A stretch of DNA of 39,975 nt from an uncultured Lachnospiraceae bacterium (GTDB taxonomy: Bacteria; Bacillota; Clostridia; Lachnospirales; Lachnospiraceae): positions 1 through 39,975 of the forward strand of contig CACZBZ010000006.1 in assembly GCA_902779505.1 (NCBI GenBank). Direction: 5' to 3'. The position numbers and the translations under genes are program-made. The first letter of the stretch is position 1. Each line of letters begins with the position of its first letter. This document shows positions 1 through 7,591 of the stretch, one piece after another. The notes below the pieces were generated by a model. The model made no database searches and had not been told where the DNA came from. It saw only the letters and a program-made list of their open reading frames with translations.

Positions 1-563
1 GCAATCTCAATAAGATCCTTCTTCTCCATTATCGCACCCGTTGGATTGTTGGGATAAGGAAGAATAAGTACCTTTGTCTTGTCTGTTATTGCTGCTCTCA
101 GTTCATCGGCAGTAAGTCTGAAATCGTTTTCGGCCTTTAAGTCTATTATGACAGGCTTTGCATTGGCCAGTATGGCACAGGGCTCATATGATACGTAACT
201 GGGCTGAGGAATTATTACTTCCTCACCTTCGTTGATCATCGCTCTTAAGCCTATATCAATGGCCTCAGATCCACCAACCGTTACTATTACCTGGCTTAAA
301 GGATCGTATTCCAGACCGTATTTTCTCTTCTGATAATTGCATATCTCCTGACGAAGTTCCTTAAGTCCCGAGTTGGAAGTATAAAAAGTACGTCCCTTCT
401 CAAGTGAATATATACCCTCGTCCCTGATATGCCATGGTGTATCAAAATCAGGTTCTCCTACACCAAGTGATATTGCATCCGGCATTTCGCTGACCACATC
501 AAAAAACTTACGAATACCCGATGGCTTTAATTCAACTGTTCTTTTTGCTAATGGATCTCTCAT
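1..563 (-). CDS. PLP-dependent aminotransferase, class I/II (N-terminal part, cut by window edge)
   Basis: Reading leftwards from an ATG at 563, the frame stays open to base 1, so only about 187 N-terminal residues are seen and the PLP-binding lysine lies outside. The visible part fits the fold-type I aspartate aminotransferase family: the opening MRDPLAKRTVELKPSGIRKF, then GVGEPDFDTP, YTSNSGLKELR, GGSEAIDIGLRAM, IIPQPSYVSYEP and the PNNPTG motif near the right place. Such enzymes move an amino group between an amino acid and a 2-oxo acid in the cytoplasm; the substrate cannot be told from this part. The ATG overlaps the TGA of the upstream lrp remnant (ATGA), a sign of translational coupling and of an ancestral regulator-aminotransferase operon. 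Family is sure, specificity is not. Confidence 0.9.
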   Translation of the reverse strand, partial: MRDPLAKRTVELKPSGIRKFFDVVSEMPDAISLGVGEPDFDTPWHIRDEGIYSLEKGRTFYTSNSGLKELRQEICNYQKRKYGLEYDPLSQVIVTVGGSEAIDIGLRAMINEGEEVIIPQPSYVSYEPCAILANAKPVIIDLKAENDFRLTADELRAAITDKTKVLILPYPNNPTGAIMEKKDLIEI

Positions 564-857
564 GCCATTCCGTTCTCTCTGATATCTTCATGCTTTTTGT
601 CGAGAATAGTACCGTGGTCTTTGTACTTCTTCAATACAAAATGTGTTGCCGTGCTGAGAACAGAGTCCAAAGTTGACAGCTTATCAGACACAAAAGTAGA
701 TACCTCTTTAAGAGATTTCCCTTCCAGTCACACCTTCCTCTTCCATGGCTTTCAACTCATTGGCTACATCTATTTCGGCGGCACCCAACCTTACAGCCAG
801 TTCCGCTATATCGATCCTACTGTTCTTCTCAATTACGTGTAAAATCTTCTCTCTCAT
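560..857 (-). pseudogene. Lrp/AsnC family regulator with internal frameshifting deletion
   Basis: The start is the ATG at 857 behind a strong AGGAGG. The first 42 residues are the winged-helix half of an Lrp/AsnC regulator (MREKILHVIEKNSRIDIAEL, then LKAMEEEGV). The frame then runs into a stop at 708, giving a 49-residue product. From about base 727 to 560, in the next frame, the C-terminal end of the same family continues (LEGKSLKEV, FVSDKLSTLDSVLSTATHF, VLKKYKDHGTI, ending RENGMA). Compared with the usual length of about 160 residues, some 60-65 codons covering the end of the helix-turn-helix and most of the RAM/ACT effector domain are missing, and the frame is shifted. Start, ribosome site and the ATGA overlap with the aminotransferase are intact. 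Either a real decayed gene or an assembly error. Confidence 0.82.
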
Positions 858-900
858 ATGTCCTCCTTTGTCGGATTTTCGCACATCCGACATTCTTCTT

Positions 901-990
901 ATTATAACATAATTCCACTTGTTCGCCATCCATGGCTCACTTTATTCGTGGAATTATTTCAAAACATCCTTGTTATAACATAATTCCGTG
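901..990 (-). promoter_or_regulatory. Candidate extended -10 promoter region with a 15-base direct repeat
   Basis: The 15-mer TTATAACATAATTCC occurs at 902-916 and 973-987 on the plus strand. Read on the minus strand, the copy nearer the lrp remnant gives TGTTATAAT, an extended -10 element (TATAAT at 906-901) about 40 bases upstream of the lrp start; the other gives TGTTATAAC. No good -35 is seen. The repeat may instead be a regulator binding site, for example for autoregulation by the Lrp protein, but nothing proves this. Confidence 0.35.
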
Positions 991-1022
991 TCGATAGCAT
1001 CGACTTGGGTTCGCAATCCGCG

Positions 1023-1895
1023 CTAAACCAGTGTGATTTCATCCTGACGAGGTTGCTCAAGGAATCGGCGTTCTTCTTCTGATGCAACTATCACCTTATC
1101 GTGACCATCTGTAACTCTTCCTATAAGCGTCGCCGCGATGTCTTTTGCTGCCAGCTCTTTAATCAACTCCTCCGGCTTATCCGTTACTATAAGGAGGGAC
1201 CCGTCAGATCTCAGCTTGTAAGGGTTGATATCAAAGAACTCGCATACTTCTATTGTCTCCTGACGCACCGGAATGGACTTAAGATCTACTTCTATTCCGA
1301 CGCCGTTTTTTTCCGCCAGTTGCCACAATCCTGCAAATACGCCACCATCGGCGATATCATGCATAGTTGTAACGTCCAGCTTAACCGCGACTGCAGCCTC
1401 TTCTTCAACGCTGTAGAATCTCTCCAATTCTTCAGTATCATCCAGCAAAAAAAGGGGCAATTTTGTCTTCAGAATATCCCTTTTCTCTCTTGCCAGCAGG
1501 GCCGATCCGCTCATAGCCATCCACTTAGTCATAACTATTGCCTGACCGGGACGGGCTTTTGCTTCTCTGTAGCCTTCAATCGGACTTCCCACAAGCGTTG
1601 CCGTCTTAATCTCTCTGTAGTTTTCGGGAAGGCTGATGCTGAGTGTTACTGCTTCCGCCTTGCCACCGGCGGCCACCATGTTGTTAACCGCTCGCTGAAT
1701 TGCATGACCTGCGGCTGTTACTTTTCCCTTTTCAGGCATTGTTTCATTTGCCACATAACCTGTTGAAACCGTTTTTCCATTAAAAAAGGCGCAGTCGTTC
1801 CCTACGGCTGCACCTTTATCTATATTCTTATCTTTTCTAATATTCTTAAGTATTGAGCGTACAAGTACGTTTTCTGATATTTTTCCCGGGTTCAT
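1023..1895 (-). CDS. AIR synthase (PurM/HypE-like) related protein, apparently shortened
   Basis: A 290-residue protein of the PurM-like ATP-binding fold as found in a Lachnospiraceae AIR synthase-related family: GKISENVLVRSIL at the N terminus, AAVGNDCAFF, NNMVAAGG, ARPGQAIVMTKW, then the C-terminal half with MHDIADGGVFAGLWQLAE, IPVRQETIEVCEFFDINPY and GRVTDGHDKV. Members I know are about 330 residues. Here SLPENYREI is followed at once by KTATLVGSP, so the helix and strand carrying the glycine-rich GGHTE-type loop (about 40 residues) appear to be missing in frame. The exact role of this family is not established; it is not the purine-pathway PurM. It lies upstream of the lrp remnant and aminotransferase in the same direction. 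The SD (AAAGGA) is only one base from the ATG, so the start is not firm. Confidence 0.78.
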   Translation of the reverse strand: MNPGKISENVLVRSILKNIRKDKNIDKGAAVGNDCAFFNGKTVSTGYVANETMPEKGKVTAAGHAIQRAVNNMVAAGGKAEAVTLSISLPENYREIKTATLVGSPIEGYREAKARPGQAIVMTKWMAMSGSALLAREKRDILKTKLPLFLLDDTEELERFYSVEEEAAVAVKLDVTTMHDIADGGVFAGLWQLAEKNGVGIEVDLKSIPVRQETIEVCEFFDINPYKLRSDGSLLIVTDKPEELIKELAAKDIAATLIGRVTDGHDKVIVASEEERRFLEQPRQDEITLV

Positions 1896-1937
1896 GTCCT
1901 TTATAATCCAGCTAAAATATGATAGAGTTCTATTAGA

Positions 1938-2042
1938 TTAATAACTAAGAGCTGATACCAATACAGTTCCTACCATTGCAAGAACAAGAACAACTATTAT
2001 TATAGTAGATACTATCCTTTGGTTTTTGTTGTTTTTAAACAT
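1938..2042 (-). CDS. Small single-span membrane peptide (34 residues)
   Basis: A short frame from ATG 2042 to TAA 1938. The product begins MFKNNKNQRIVSTIIIVVLV, continues LAMVGTVLVSALSY, and so has a basic N terminus followed by about 20 hydrophobic residues, the pattern of a single transmembrane helix with the N terminus inside. Similar tiny Lys/Asn-rich-then-hydrophobic peptides are common in Clostridia and carry no known function. It lies 42 bases upstream of the PurM-like gene in the same direction. The upstream AAAGGA is farther from the ATG than ideal. The base composition fits a real membrane peptide, but there is no direct proof of translation. Confidence 0.5.
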   Translation of the reverse strand: MFKNNKNQRIVSTIIIVVLVLAMVGTVLVSALSY

Positions 2043-2094
2043 AATTTAGGCTAATCCTTTGTTTATTTTTTCAATAATATAGGAAGAATTATAT

Positions 2095-2748
2095 ATGAAA
2101 TTACTTAGTTTAGCAAGTCGACTTCCATTTACTTTAATGCTCTTTTTCCTTATGGCTTTTTTCTTTGTTAACATCAAGAAAACCGATGCAAAAAAGAGAA
2201 AAGCTAGGGAAGATTTCCTTGAAAAGGAGCGAAGAGCCAACGGAACAAGGAGGCAGTCTCTTGACAGTGTTGACTTCATTGTCATTCCATACGATGATCT
2301 ACCCATGGATGTAGCCGTGGACGATGACATGGTTAAGAGCTGTATTCACGACATTGAGCTTATGAAAAACGATAAAATTGCCAATTTTACCGGCATCACC
2401 AATACGGATCTTAAGCTCGAATACGGTGCACCCAACATCACTCAACTTTCGGCCTTCGATGCCAACTTCACTGCCTTATGCCGTATCCTTCAGGACTGGG
2501 GCGAGCGACTTTTCGAGCTGGAAGAGTACGAGGCCTCTCTAAAGGTCGTTGAATTCGCCATTAGAATTCGCTCGGATGTCAGCGCTACTTACTATCTCTG
2601 TGCTGAACTCTACGAGCATTTTGATACCAAGGAAAAGATCGCACGTCTTAAAAGAACGGCACAGACTCTCAACTCCGCCATGCAGCCCATCATCTGCAGA
2701 AAGCTTGACGAACTCTATCCTGATATCAGTGATATAGATACTATATAA
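2095..2748 (+). CDS. Unknown membrane-anchored protein with helical repeat-like C terminus
   Basis: A 217-residue protein I do not recognise. Residues about 9-26 form one hydrophobic segment (PFTLMLFFLMAFFFVNI), followed by a very basic stretch (KKTDAKKRKAREDFLEKERR), so the bulk is probably cytoplasmic or surface-attached behind one membrane helix. The rest is acidic and mostly helical; residues 130-200 (FELEEYEASLKVVEFAIRIR, then YYLCAELYEHF) look like a degenerate TPR pair. The start is supported by AGGAAG eight bases upstream of the ATG. It is the only plus-strand gene in this part and converges on nth across the structured repeat. A protein-binding scaffold is a guess only. Confidence 0.72.
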   Translation: MKLLSLASRLPFTLMLFFLMAFFFVNIKKTDAKKRKAREDFLEKERRANGTRRQSLDSVDFIVIPYDDLPMDVAVDDDMVKSCIHDIELMKNDKIANFTGITNTDLKLEYGAPNITQLSAFDANFTALCRILQDWGERLFELEEYEASLKVVEFAIRIRSDVSATYYLCAELYEHFDTKEKIARLKRTAQTLNSAMQPIICRKLDELYPDISDIDTI

Positions 2749-2765
2749 ACATATGCCATATACAT

Positions 2766-2980
2766 ACCAAGTAGGAACGCCTTGCGGCTCCGACTCCGGA
2801 CGTAACGGTACATAAGCTGACAAAGGACGTCAGCTAAGTACTGTCATAACAGATGCAGTATGTTACCAAATAGGAGCGCCTTGCGGCTCCGACTTCGGAC
2901 GTAGCGGTACATAAGCTGACAAAGGACGTCAGCTAAGTACCGACGTCCTTCGAGGTCCTATTTGATAACATACTGCATCT
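2766..2980. repeat. Structured intergenic repeat: two 76-base direct copies plus a 25-base terminal inverted repeat
   Basis: Two copies of a 76-base unit (2766-2841 and 2865-2940, offset 99) agree at 71 of 76 positions. Each holds a hairpin with arms GCTGAC and GTCAGC around AAAGGAC, extended in copy 2 by GGTAC/GTACC. Copy 2 sits inside a long dyad: 2851-2875 is matched by the reverse complement of 2956-2980 with one mismatch in 25. GGACGTC/GACGTCC pairs as well inside the dyad. The element fills the gap between the plus-strand gene ending at 2748 and nth ending at 2999, where it may end transcription from both sides. It resembles a small non-autonomous mobile element or REP-type repeat; no coding capacity is seen. 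Confidence 0.8.
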
Positions 2981-2998
2981 TTTTGTATGCCAATATCT

Positions 2999-3631
2999 CT
3001 ATATTCTTTGTGAGGATGGGCAGTTGTCTTTTAGGAAGCAGTTTTCACAGTCCGGTTTGATGGCTTTGCAGATGGTTCGGCCGAGGCGTATGATGTGTAT
3101 GTTCCAGAGAATCCAGTGGTCCTTTGGTATTTTTTTCATCAAATCATATTCTATCTTTACCGGGTCTGTTTCTTTTGTTATCCCAAGTTTATAAGAGATT
3201 CTTTTGACGTGAGTATCCACAACAATGCTGGGGATATTATATATGTTTCCTCTTATGACATTTGCCGTCTTTCTTCCTACTCCCGGAAGTGCTGTCAGTT
3301 CGTCTATGTCGTCAGGCACATTTCCGCCATGTTTTTCCATCAGCATCTTACAGCATGCGATTATATTGGCTGCCTTATTATGATAGAATCCCGTGGGCTT
3401 TATGTCCTGTTCCAGTTCTTTCTGATCAGCCTTTGCAAACGCCTCCACATTCGGATATTTCTTAAAAAGATCCTTTGTTACAATGTTTACTCTGGCATCT
3501 GTGCATTGAGCGCTTAAGATAGTGGCTATCAGCAACTGCCATGCACTGTCGTGATCCAGATAGCATCTGTATTCTGTCCCGTATTCTTTATCCAGTTTTT
3601 CCAGTATGCTAACAACTTTCTTTGATGCCAT
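2999..3631 (-). CDS. nth: Endonuclease III (DNA glycosylase/AP lyase)
   Basis: Base-excision repair enzyme that removes oxidised pyrimidines and cleaves abasic sites. The 210-residue product has the whole family layout: WQLLIATILSAQCTDARVN near the N terminus, the helix-hairpin-helix LPGVGRKTANVI with the catalytic lysine, VVDTHVKRISYKLG with the catalytic aspartate, and a C-terminal four-cysteine iron-sulphur cluster (CKAIKPDCENCFLKDNC). The start chosen is ATG 3631 (MASKKVVS), one base after the chemoreceptor stop codon; a longer frame to 3676 would overlap the chemoreceptor and adds nothing conserved. It is probably co-transcribed with, and translationally dependent on, that upstream gene. 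Confidence 0.95.
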   Translation of the reverse strand: MASKKVVSILEKLDKEYGTEYRCYLDHDSAWQLLIATILSAQCTDARVNIVTKDLFKKYPNVEAFAKADQKELEQDIKPTGFYHNKAANIIACCKMLMEKHGGNVPDDIDELTALPGVGRKTANVIRGNIYNIPSIVVDTHVKRISYKLGITKETDPVKIEYDLMKKIPKDHWILWNIHIIRLGRTICKAIKPDCENCFLKDNCPSSQRI

Positions 3632-3632
3632 T

Positions 3633-5531
3633 TTACAATCTGAATACGCCCAATGACGCGTTAAGTTTTTCAGCAAGTACTGTAAGCTTTTCAGCCGATT
3701 CTTTAAGTTCTGTCATGGTATCCGTCATACCGTCTGCCGACTCTATTGTTGTATTGGCAGTATCGGCTGTCTTCTCGGATACTCCCGCAAGAACGGTAAC
3801 GGACTCTTTTATGTCGTGACTTGATTCTCTGAGCTTATCGACTTTTTCGCTTATGGTATTGATTCCCTCAAGAGACTTGCTTACTTCATCCGAAACGATC
3901 ATAGACTGATTTCTTGTCTCTTCCAGTTTCTTCTGCTGAAGATCCATGTCGGCATATACTCGCTCCATGATGCTTGACGTTCCTTCGGATATCTTCATGA
4001 TATCTTTGATAACGTCATTAATCTCTTCAGCCGATTTGTTGGACTGATCCGCAAGTTTTCCTATCTGCTCGGCAACAACCGCAAATCCTCTTCCGGCTTC
4101 GCCTGCTCTTGCTGCTTCTATGGATGCATTAAGTGACAAGAGGTCTGTCTCATCAGCAATATCCTGAATAAATTCAATAGCTTTCTCAATACCCTGAACA
4201 GAATTGTTCATTGTGTTGATCTGCTCGTATACCTTATCAAGAGATGTTCTTGTACTTACAGTCTGCTCGTTGAGCTCTTCAATGATCTTCTGTGACTTCT
4301 GCTCAGAAGTAGCCATTGTTCCCGCATAATCAACGAGATTCTTCATATCGTGCTTGATGGTCTTGATGTCCTCATTCATCTCGAGCACGCCATCACTTGT
4401 AACCTTGGCATCTACAGCCTGTGAACTTGCTCTCTCTGCTATCTGTCCTGTCTGCTCTACAACGTGATTAACTGTTCCCTGTGTATTCTGAGCCATTACA
4501 GACAGGTCTGCCGCTGAATCGGACAGATTGGCTGCTGCTGTAACGATCTCACCGACAATATCATACAAGGTACGCTGCAGTTTTACGGAACTCTGATATA
4601 TCTCTCCAATCTCGTCTCTTCTCTTAGCGTACTTCTTCTCCGGCTCTGCATCAAGATTGCCGTCTCTTAACCTGGCAATGAATTCTTCAGTCTTCTTCAT
4701 AGCCTTGGCAAGAGATTTTGATACCGTTAAGGCAAATACTATCGCCAAGATGATCGCTACAAACGACACTATCTGAATGGTTCTTAACTGGCTGTTTATC
4801 AGTTTTTGAACAGAATCGGCAGGCGTAGCCGCCTCAATACATCCAATTATACTTCCGTCGGAGTTGATAAGAGGCTGGTAATAGATGTAATAAGATCTTC
4901 CGTCTACATCACCGTCTCTTAAGAAGACTTCTTCACCGGATTCTATTCTTGCATATATGTCCTCTTCAATGGATGTACCGTTGATACGCTTACCCGATTC
5001 TTTTTTAAGAGTCGTAATAAGACGCAGATTGCCGTACATAAAGGATATATCATATCCTGTCCGCTCGTTAAGACCGTCTATAAGCTGGTTCTTGCCGGAT
5101 ATGGTCTGATCACCTTTTGTGACTTTTCCGGATTTACCCTGACTGTAATCTCCTTTATAGAGGTTGGAATAAGTCTCATTAACCGACGTGGCAACTATTC
5201 TCAGTGCACCCTCAATCTGATCTTCCATGGCGCTTCTGAGCTTGTTGGTTGATATCGAGATAATGATTATACTTACAACAAGCGTAGGAACCGCACACAC
5301 AAGGACTATCTTAACAGCCATTGAATTAAATGGGTTTGCTTTCTTTTTTTCCTCTTTTATCTTCTTTATTTGATTTTCGATTTTCTGAATCTGCTTTTCG
5401 TTTTTTGCCTTGGCCTTTTTTTGTTCAAGAGCAGTTATCTTCTTCTCTTTTCTTTTTCCGGCTTTTTCAGCCTTCTTTTCCATTTTTGCCAGTTTTTTGC
5501 CAGAAGCATCAACATGATCTTTATTGCCCAT
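3633..5531 (-). CDS. Methyl-accepting chemotaxis protein with Cache-type sensor and long charged N-terminal tail
   Basis: A 632-residue chemoreceptor. Residues 1-66 are a highly charged, Lys/Glu-rich coiled coil on the cytoplasmic side, which most receptors lack. A first membrane helix spans about 72-94, an extracytoplasmic sensor about 95-251 (single-Cache-like, with [11 protein letters not shown] and [20 protein letters not shown]), a second helix about 252-271, then HAMP and the helical signalling domain. The hairpin tip is clear ([20 protein letters not shown], then [20 protein letters not shown]). It would signal to CheA/CheW. GGGAGG five bases before the ATG supports the start. It lies just beyond the terminator of the sugar ABC transporter and one base ahead of nth. 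A sugar or small-molecule ligand is a context guess. Confidence 0.95.
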   Translation of the reverse strand: MGNKDHVDASGKKLAKMEKKAEKAGKRKEKKITALEQKKAKAKNEKQIQKIENQIKKIKEEKKKANPFNSMAVKIVLVCAVPTLVVSIIIISISTNKLRSAMEDQIEGALRIVATSVNETYSNLYKGDYSQGKSGKVTKGDQTISGKNQLIDGLNERTGYDISFMYGNLRLITTLKKESGKRINGTSIEEDIYARIESGEEVFLRDGDVDGRSYYIYYQPLINSDGSIIGCIEAATPADSVQKLINSQLRTIQIVSFVAIILAIVFALTVSKSLAKAMKKTEEFIARLRDGNLDAEPEKKYAKRRDEIGEIYQSSVKLQRTLYDIVGEIVTAAANLSDSAADLSVMAQNTQGTVNHVVEQTGQIAERASSQAVDAKVTSDGVLEMNEDIKTIKHDMKNLVDYAGTMATSEQKSQKIIEELNEQTVSTRTSLDKVYEQINTMNNSVQGIEKAIEFIQDIADETDLLSLNASIEAARAGEAGRGFAVVAEQIGKLADQSNKSAEEINDVIKDIMKISEGTSSIMERVYADMDLQQKKLEETRNQSMIVSDEVSKSLEGINTISEKVDKLRESSHDIKESVTVLAGVSEKTADTANTTIESADGMTDTMTELKESAEKLTVLAEKLNASLGVFRL

Positions 5532-5559
5532 ATTAACCTCCCATGTATACCCTACCTAT

Positions 5560-5594
5560 AAAAAAAGCTGCCCAAAGTAAGCTTCGGGCAGCTT
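5560..5594 (-). terminator. Rho-independent terminator of the sugar transporter operon
   Basis: On the minus strand an AAGCTGCCC arm (5594-5586) pairs perfectly with GGGCAGCTT (5573-5565) and is followed at once by a run of T. It lies 18 bases beyond the stop codon of the MalG-type permease gene and ahead of the chemoreceptor. Confidence 0.88.
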
Positions 5595-5612
5595 AATACA
5601 GACAATTATATA

Positions 5613-6479
5613 TTATCCCTTGACACTACCTACCGCAACACCACCAACGATGAATCTTGATAAGCAAAGATAAACAACTATTACCGGTGCAATTGATAAT
5701 GCTATTGCTACGTATACCTGTCCCATATCGAACTTAAGGAAATCCGCAGCTCTCAACTGAGCAATCAGGATAGGTAAAGTCTTAACGTTATCTTTATTAA
5801 GCACCAATGCAGGTGTGAAATAATTGTTCCAGTTTGCTACAAATGAGAATATAAGCTGTACAGCCATTGCAGGCTTCATAATCGGTAAGCTTATGGTATT
5901 GAAAGTCTTGTATTCGGGTGAACCGTCAATTCTAGCAGCTTCCACAATTGCATGAGGAAGAGCTGACTCCATATACTGCTTCATATAATAGAAGATAGCA
6001 GGTGCAGCTATTGCAGGTATAATAAGAGGAATAAATGTATTGGTAAGCTTCATCTTATTTACCAATGATACGAAACCAAGGGCTGTAACCTGTGTAGGTA
6101 TCATCATAACTGCAAGGATAAATGTGAATATAGCCTTCTTTGCCTTGAAATCATATACATGGATAGCATATGCAGTCATAGCTGAGAAATATGTACTGAG
6201 TATAGCTGCAGATGCTGCAACTATAAAACTGTTAAGCATTCCCTTAAAGATAGGTAATGTTCCGTGTATTACATTATCAAGGTTCTGAGCAAAATAAGTA
6301 CTTGGTAAAAGAGTAAATCCTCTGTTCAACTCAGCATTTGATCTGGTTGAGTTTATAAATAATACATAGAACCAGAAGAGACATAATACTGTCAATAAGA
6401 TCAATACTATATAGGCAAGGATTCTTCTTGCAACTATGCCCATTCCGCCTTCTACGTCATTGTATTCACTGTTTGGCAT
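5613..6479 (-). CDS. Carbohydrate ABC transporter permease, MalG type (CUT1)
   Basis: Inner-membrane half of a binding-protein-dependent sugar importer. The 288-residue protein has six hydrophobic segments, starting near residue 17 (ILAYIVLILLTVLCLFWFYV), and the cytoplasmic EAA loop that docks on the ATPase (EAARIDGSPEYKTFNTISLP, ending with MKPA). It closes with the SRFIVGGVAVGSVKG tail usual for MalG-type subunits. A GGAGGAG precedes the ATG. Twelve bases separate it from the MalF-type partner, so the two are clearly co-transcribed. The neighbouring cellobiose phosphorylase and LacI gene point to a cellobiose or cellodextrin substrate, by context only. Confidence 0.95.
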   Translation of the reverse strand: MPNSEYNDVEGGMGIVARRILAYIVLILLTVLCLFWFYVLFINSTRSNAELNRGFTLLPSTYFAQNLDNVIHGTLPIFKGMLNSFIVAASAAILSTYFSAMTAYAIHVYDFKAKKAIFTFILAVMMIPTQVTALGFVSLVNKMKLTNTFIPLIIPAIAAPAIFYYMKQYMESALPHAIVEAARIDGSPEYKTFNTISLPIMKPAMAVQLIFSFVANWNNYFTPALVLNKDNVKTLPILIAQLRAADFLKFDMGQVYVAIALSIAPVIVVYLCLSRFIVGGVAVGSVKG

Positions 6480-6491
6480 AATCTTCTCCTC

Positions 6492-7403
6492 CTATTTCTC
6501 TTCCTGTGTTGTGAACTTAAATACGATCAAGCTGAGTATACCTGTGATGATAAACAGGAATACTGATAATGCACCGGCAAGACCGAAGTTCTTACTATAC
6601 AAATGCTTATTAAGGTACATAATAAGTGTCATTGATGTACGCATAGGTGATCCATCACCGTTAGTAAGGATCTGAGGTACATCGAACATCTGGAGACCAC
6701 CGATCAAAGATGTGATCAACACATATAAAAGAATAGGTCTCAACAGAGGAAGTGTAATCTTGAAGAATACCTGTGTAGAAGTTGCACCGTCAACCTGGGC
6801 GGCTTCGAATAATGCACTGTCTATACCAAGCATACCTGCCATAAGAAGAATGGTTGTATTACCGAACCACATAAGGCAGTTCATGAATGCAACAAGTCCT
6901 CTTGCAGAAATTGTATGACTTAAAAACTTGTAAGGCTGTGATATAAGGCCCATCTGAATCATAAGTGAGTTAACCGGACCTATATCTGAAAACAATGTAA
7001 AGAATAACATGGCAAACGCAGAGGCCATGATCAGGTTAGGCATGTAGATAACAGTCTTGAAAAAGCTTGCGCACTTTAACCTAAGTCTGGTATCAGAGAA
7101 CCATGCACCCAAAAGCAATGATATAAGAATCTGAGGAACGAAACCTAAGATCCACATGATCATTGTATTTGAAAAATATGTAGGTATATCTCCGTTCGTA
7201 AAGATTGTTACGAAGTTCTGAAAACCAACAAAATTGGGTCCCACCTGAACTATACCCTGACGATAATTCTCAAAGAAACTGTTATAAATAGTTGTAAACA
7301 ATGGAATTAACTGGAAGATCAAGTATACAAGAACGAAAGGTATGAGGAATATGTAACCCCATTTATTATACTTGACCACCTGACTTTTTTTTGCCTTAGC
7401 CAT
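6492..7403 (-). CDS. Carbohydrate ABC transporter permease, MalF type (CUT1)
   Basis: The second membrane subunit of the importer, 303 residues with about six membrane helices. The first is near residues 14-34 (YIFLIPFVLVYLIFQLIPLF). The EAA loop EAAQVDGATSTQVFFKITLP is near residue 205, followed by LLRPILLYVLITSLIGGLQMF, a common sequence in this family (quoted here as the continuing segment). The SD is AAGGGGG, about ten bases before the ATG. A gap of 188 bases with stem-loops separates it from the binding-protein gene. No ABC ATPase gene is present in the cluster, as is common for CUT1 systems that share one MsmX-like ATPase. Confidence 0.95.
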   Translation of the reverse strand: MAKAKKSQVVKYNKWGYIFLIPFVLVYLIFQLIPLFTTIYNSFFENYRQGIVQVGPNFVGFQNFVTIFTNGDIPTYFSNTMIMWILGFVPQILISLLLGAWFSDTRLRLKCASFFKTVIYMPNLIMASAFAMLFFTLFSDIGPVNSLMIQMGLISQPYKFLSHTISARGLVAFMNCLMWFGNTTILLMAGMLGIDSALFEAAQVDGATSTQVFFKITLPLLRPILLYVLITSLIGGLQMFDVPQILTNGDGSPMRTSMTLIMYLNKHLYSKNFGLAGALSVFLFIITGILSLIVFKFTTQEEK

Positions 7404-7501
7404 GTGCTTTAAGCCCCCTTGTCATTATTTTCAGCAGAGCTGATAGCAGATCTCAATCTCCCCCCTCCTAAAAAGATCAAGACCCATTATCAACTCTACT
7501 T

Positions 7502-7547
7502 ATCTGATAAAAAAAGAGTAGAGCAATGCGCCCGCCCGAAAGCGGGC
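7502..7547 (-). promoter_or_regulatory. Intercistronic stem-loops between binding-protein and permease genes
   Basis: On the minus strand a G+C-rich hairpin (GCCCGC 7547-7542 with GCGGGC 7535-7530) is followed by a second stem with arms CTCTAC and GTAGAG that encloses a run of seven T. The structure sits after the solute-binding protein gene and before the two permease genes. This is the usual place for a partial terminator or RNA-stabilising hairpin that makes the binding protein more abundant than the permeases. Confidence 0.6.
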
Positions 7548-7591
7548 ACATATGTACTACCCTATATTATATCATGCTTTACTAATTCTGA

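Noticed and set aside
1101-1766. 221-codon plus-strand open frame opposite the PurM-like gene
   Set aside because: Cys/His/Tyr-rich shadow with no domain; the minus strand carries the conserved protein.
2766-2940. CRISPR-like direct repeats
   Set aside because: Only two copies, 76 bases each, with a 23-base gap and strong internal hairpins; no array and no cas genes.
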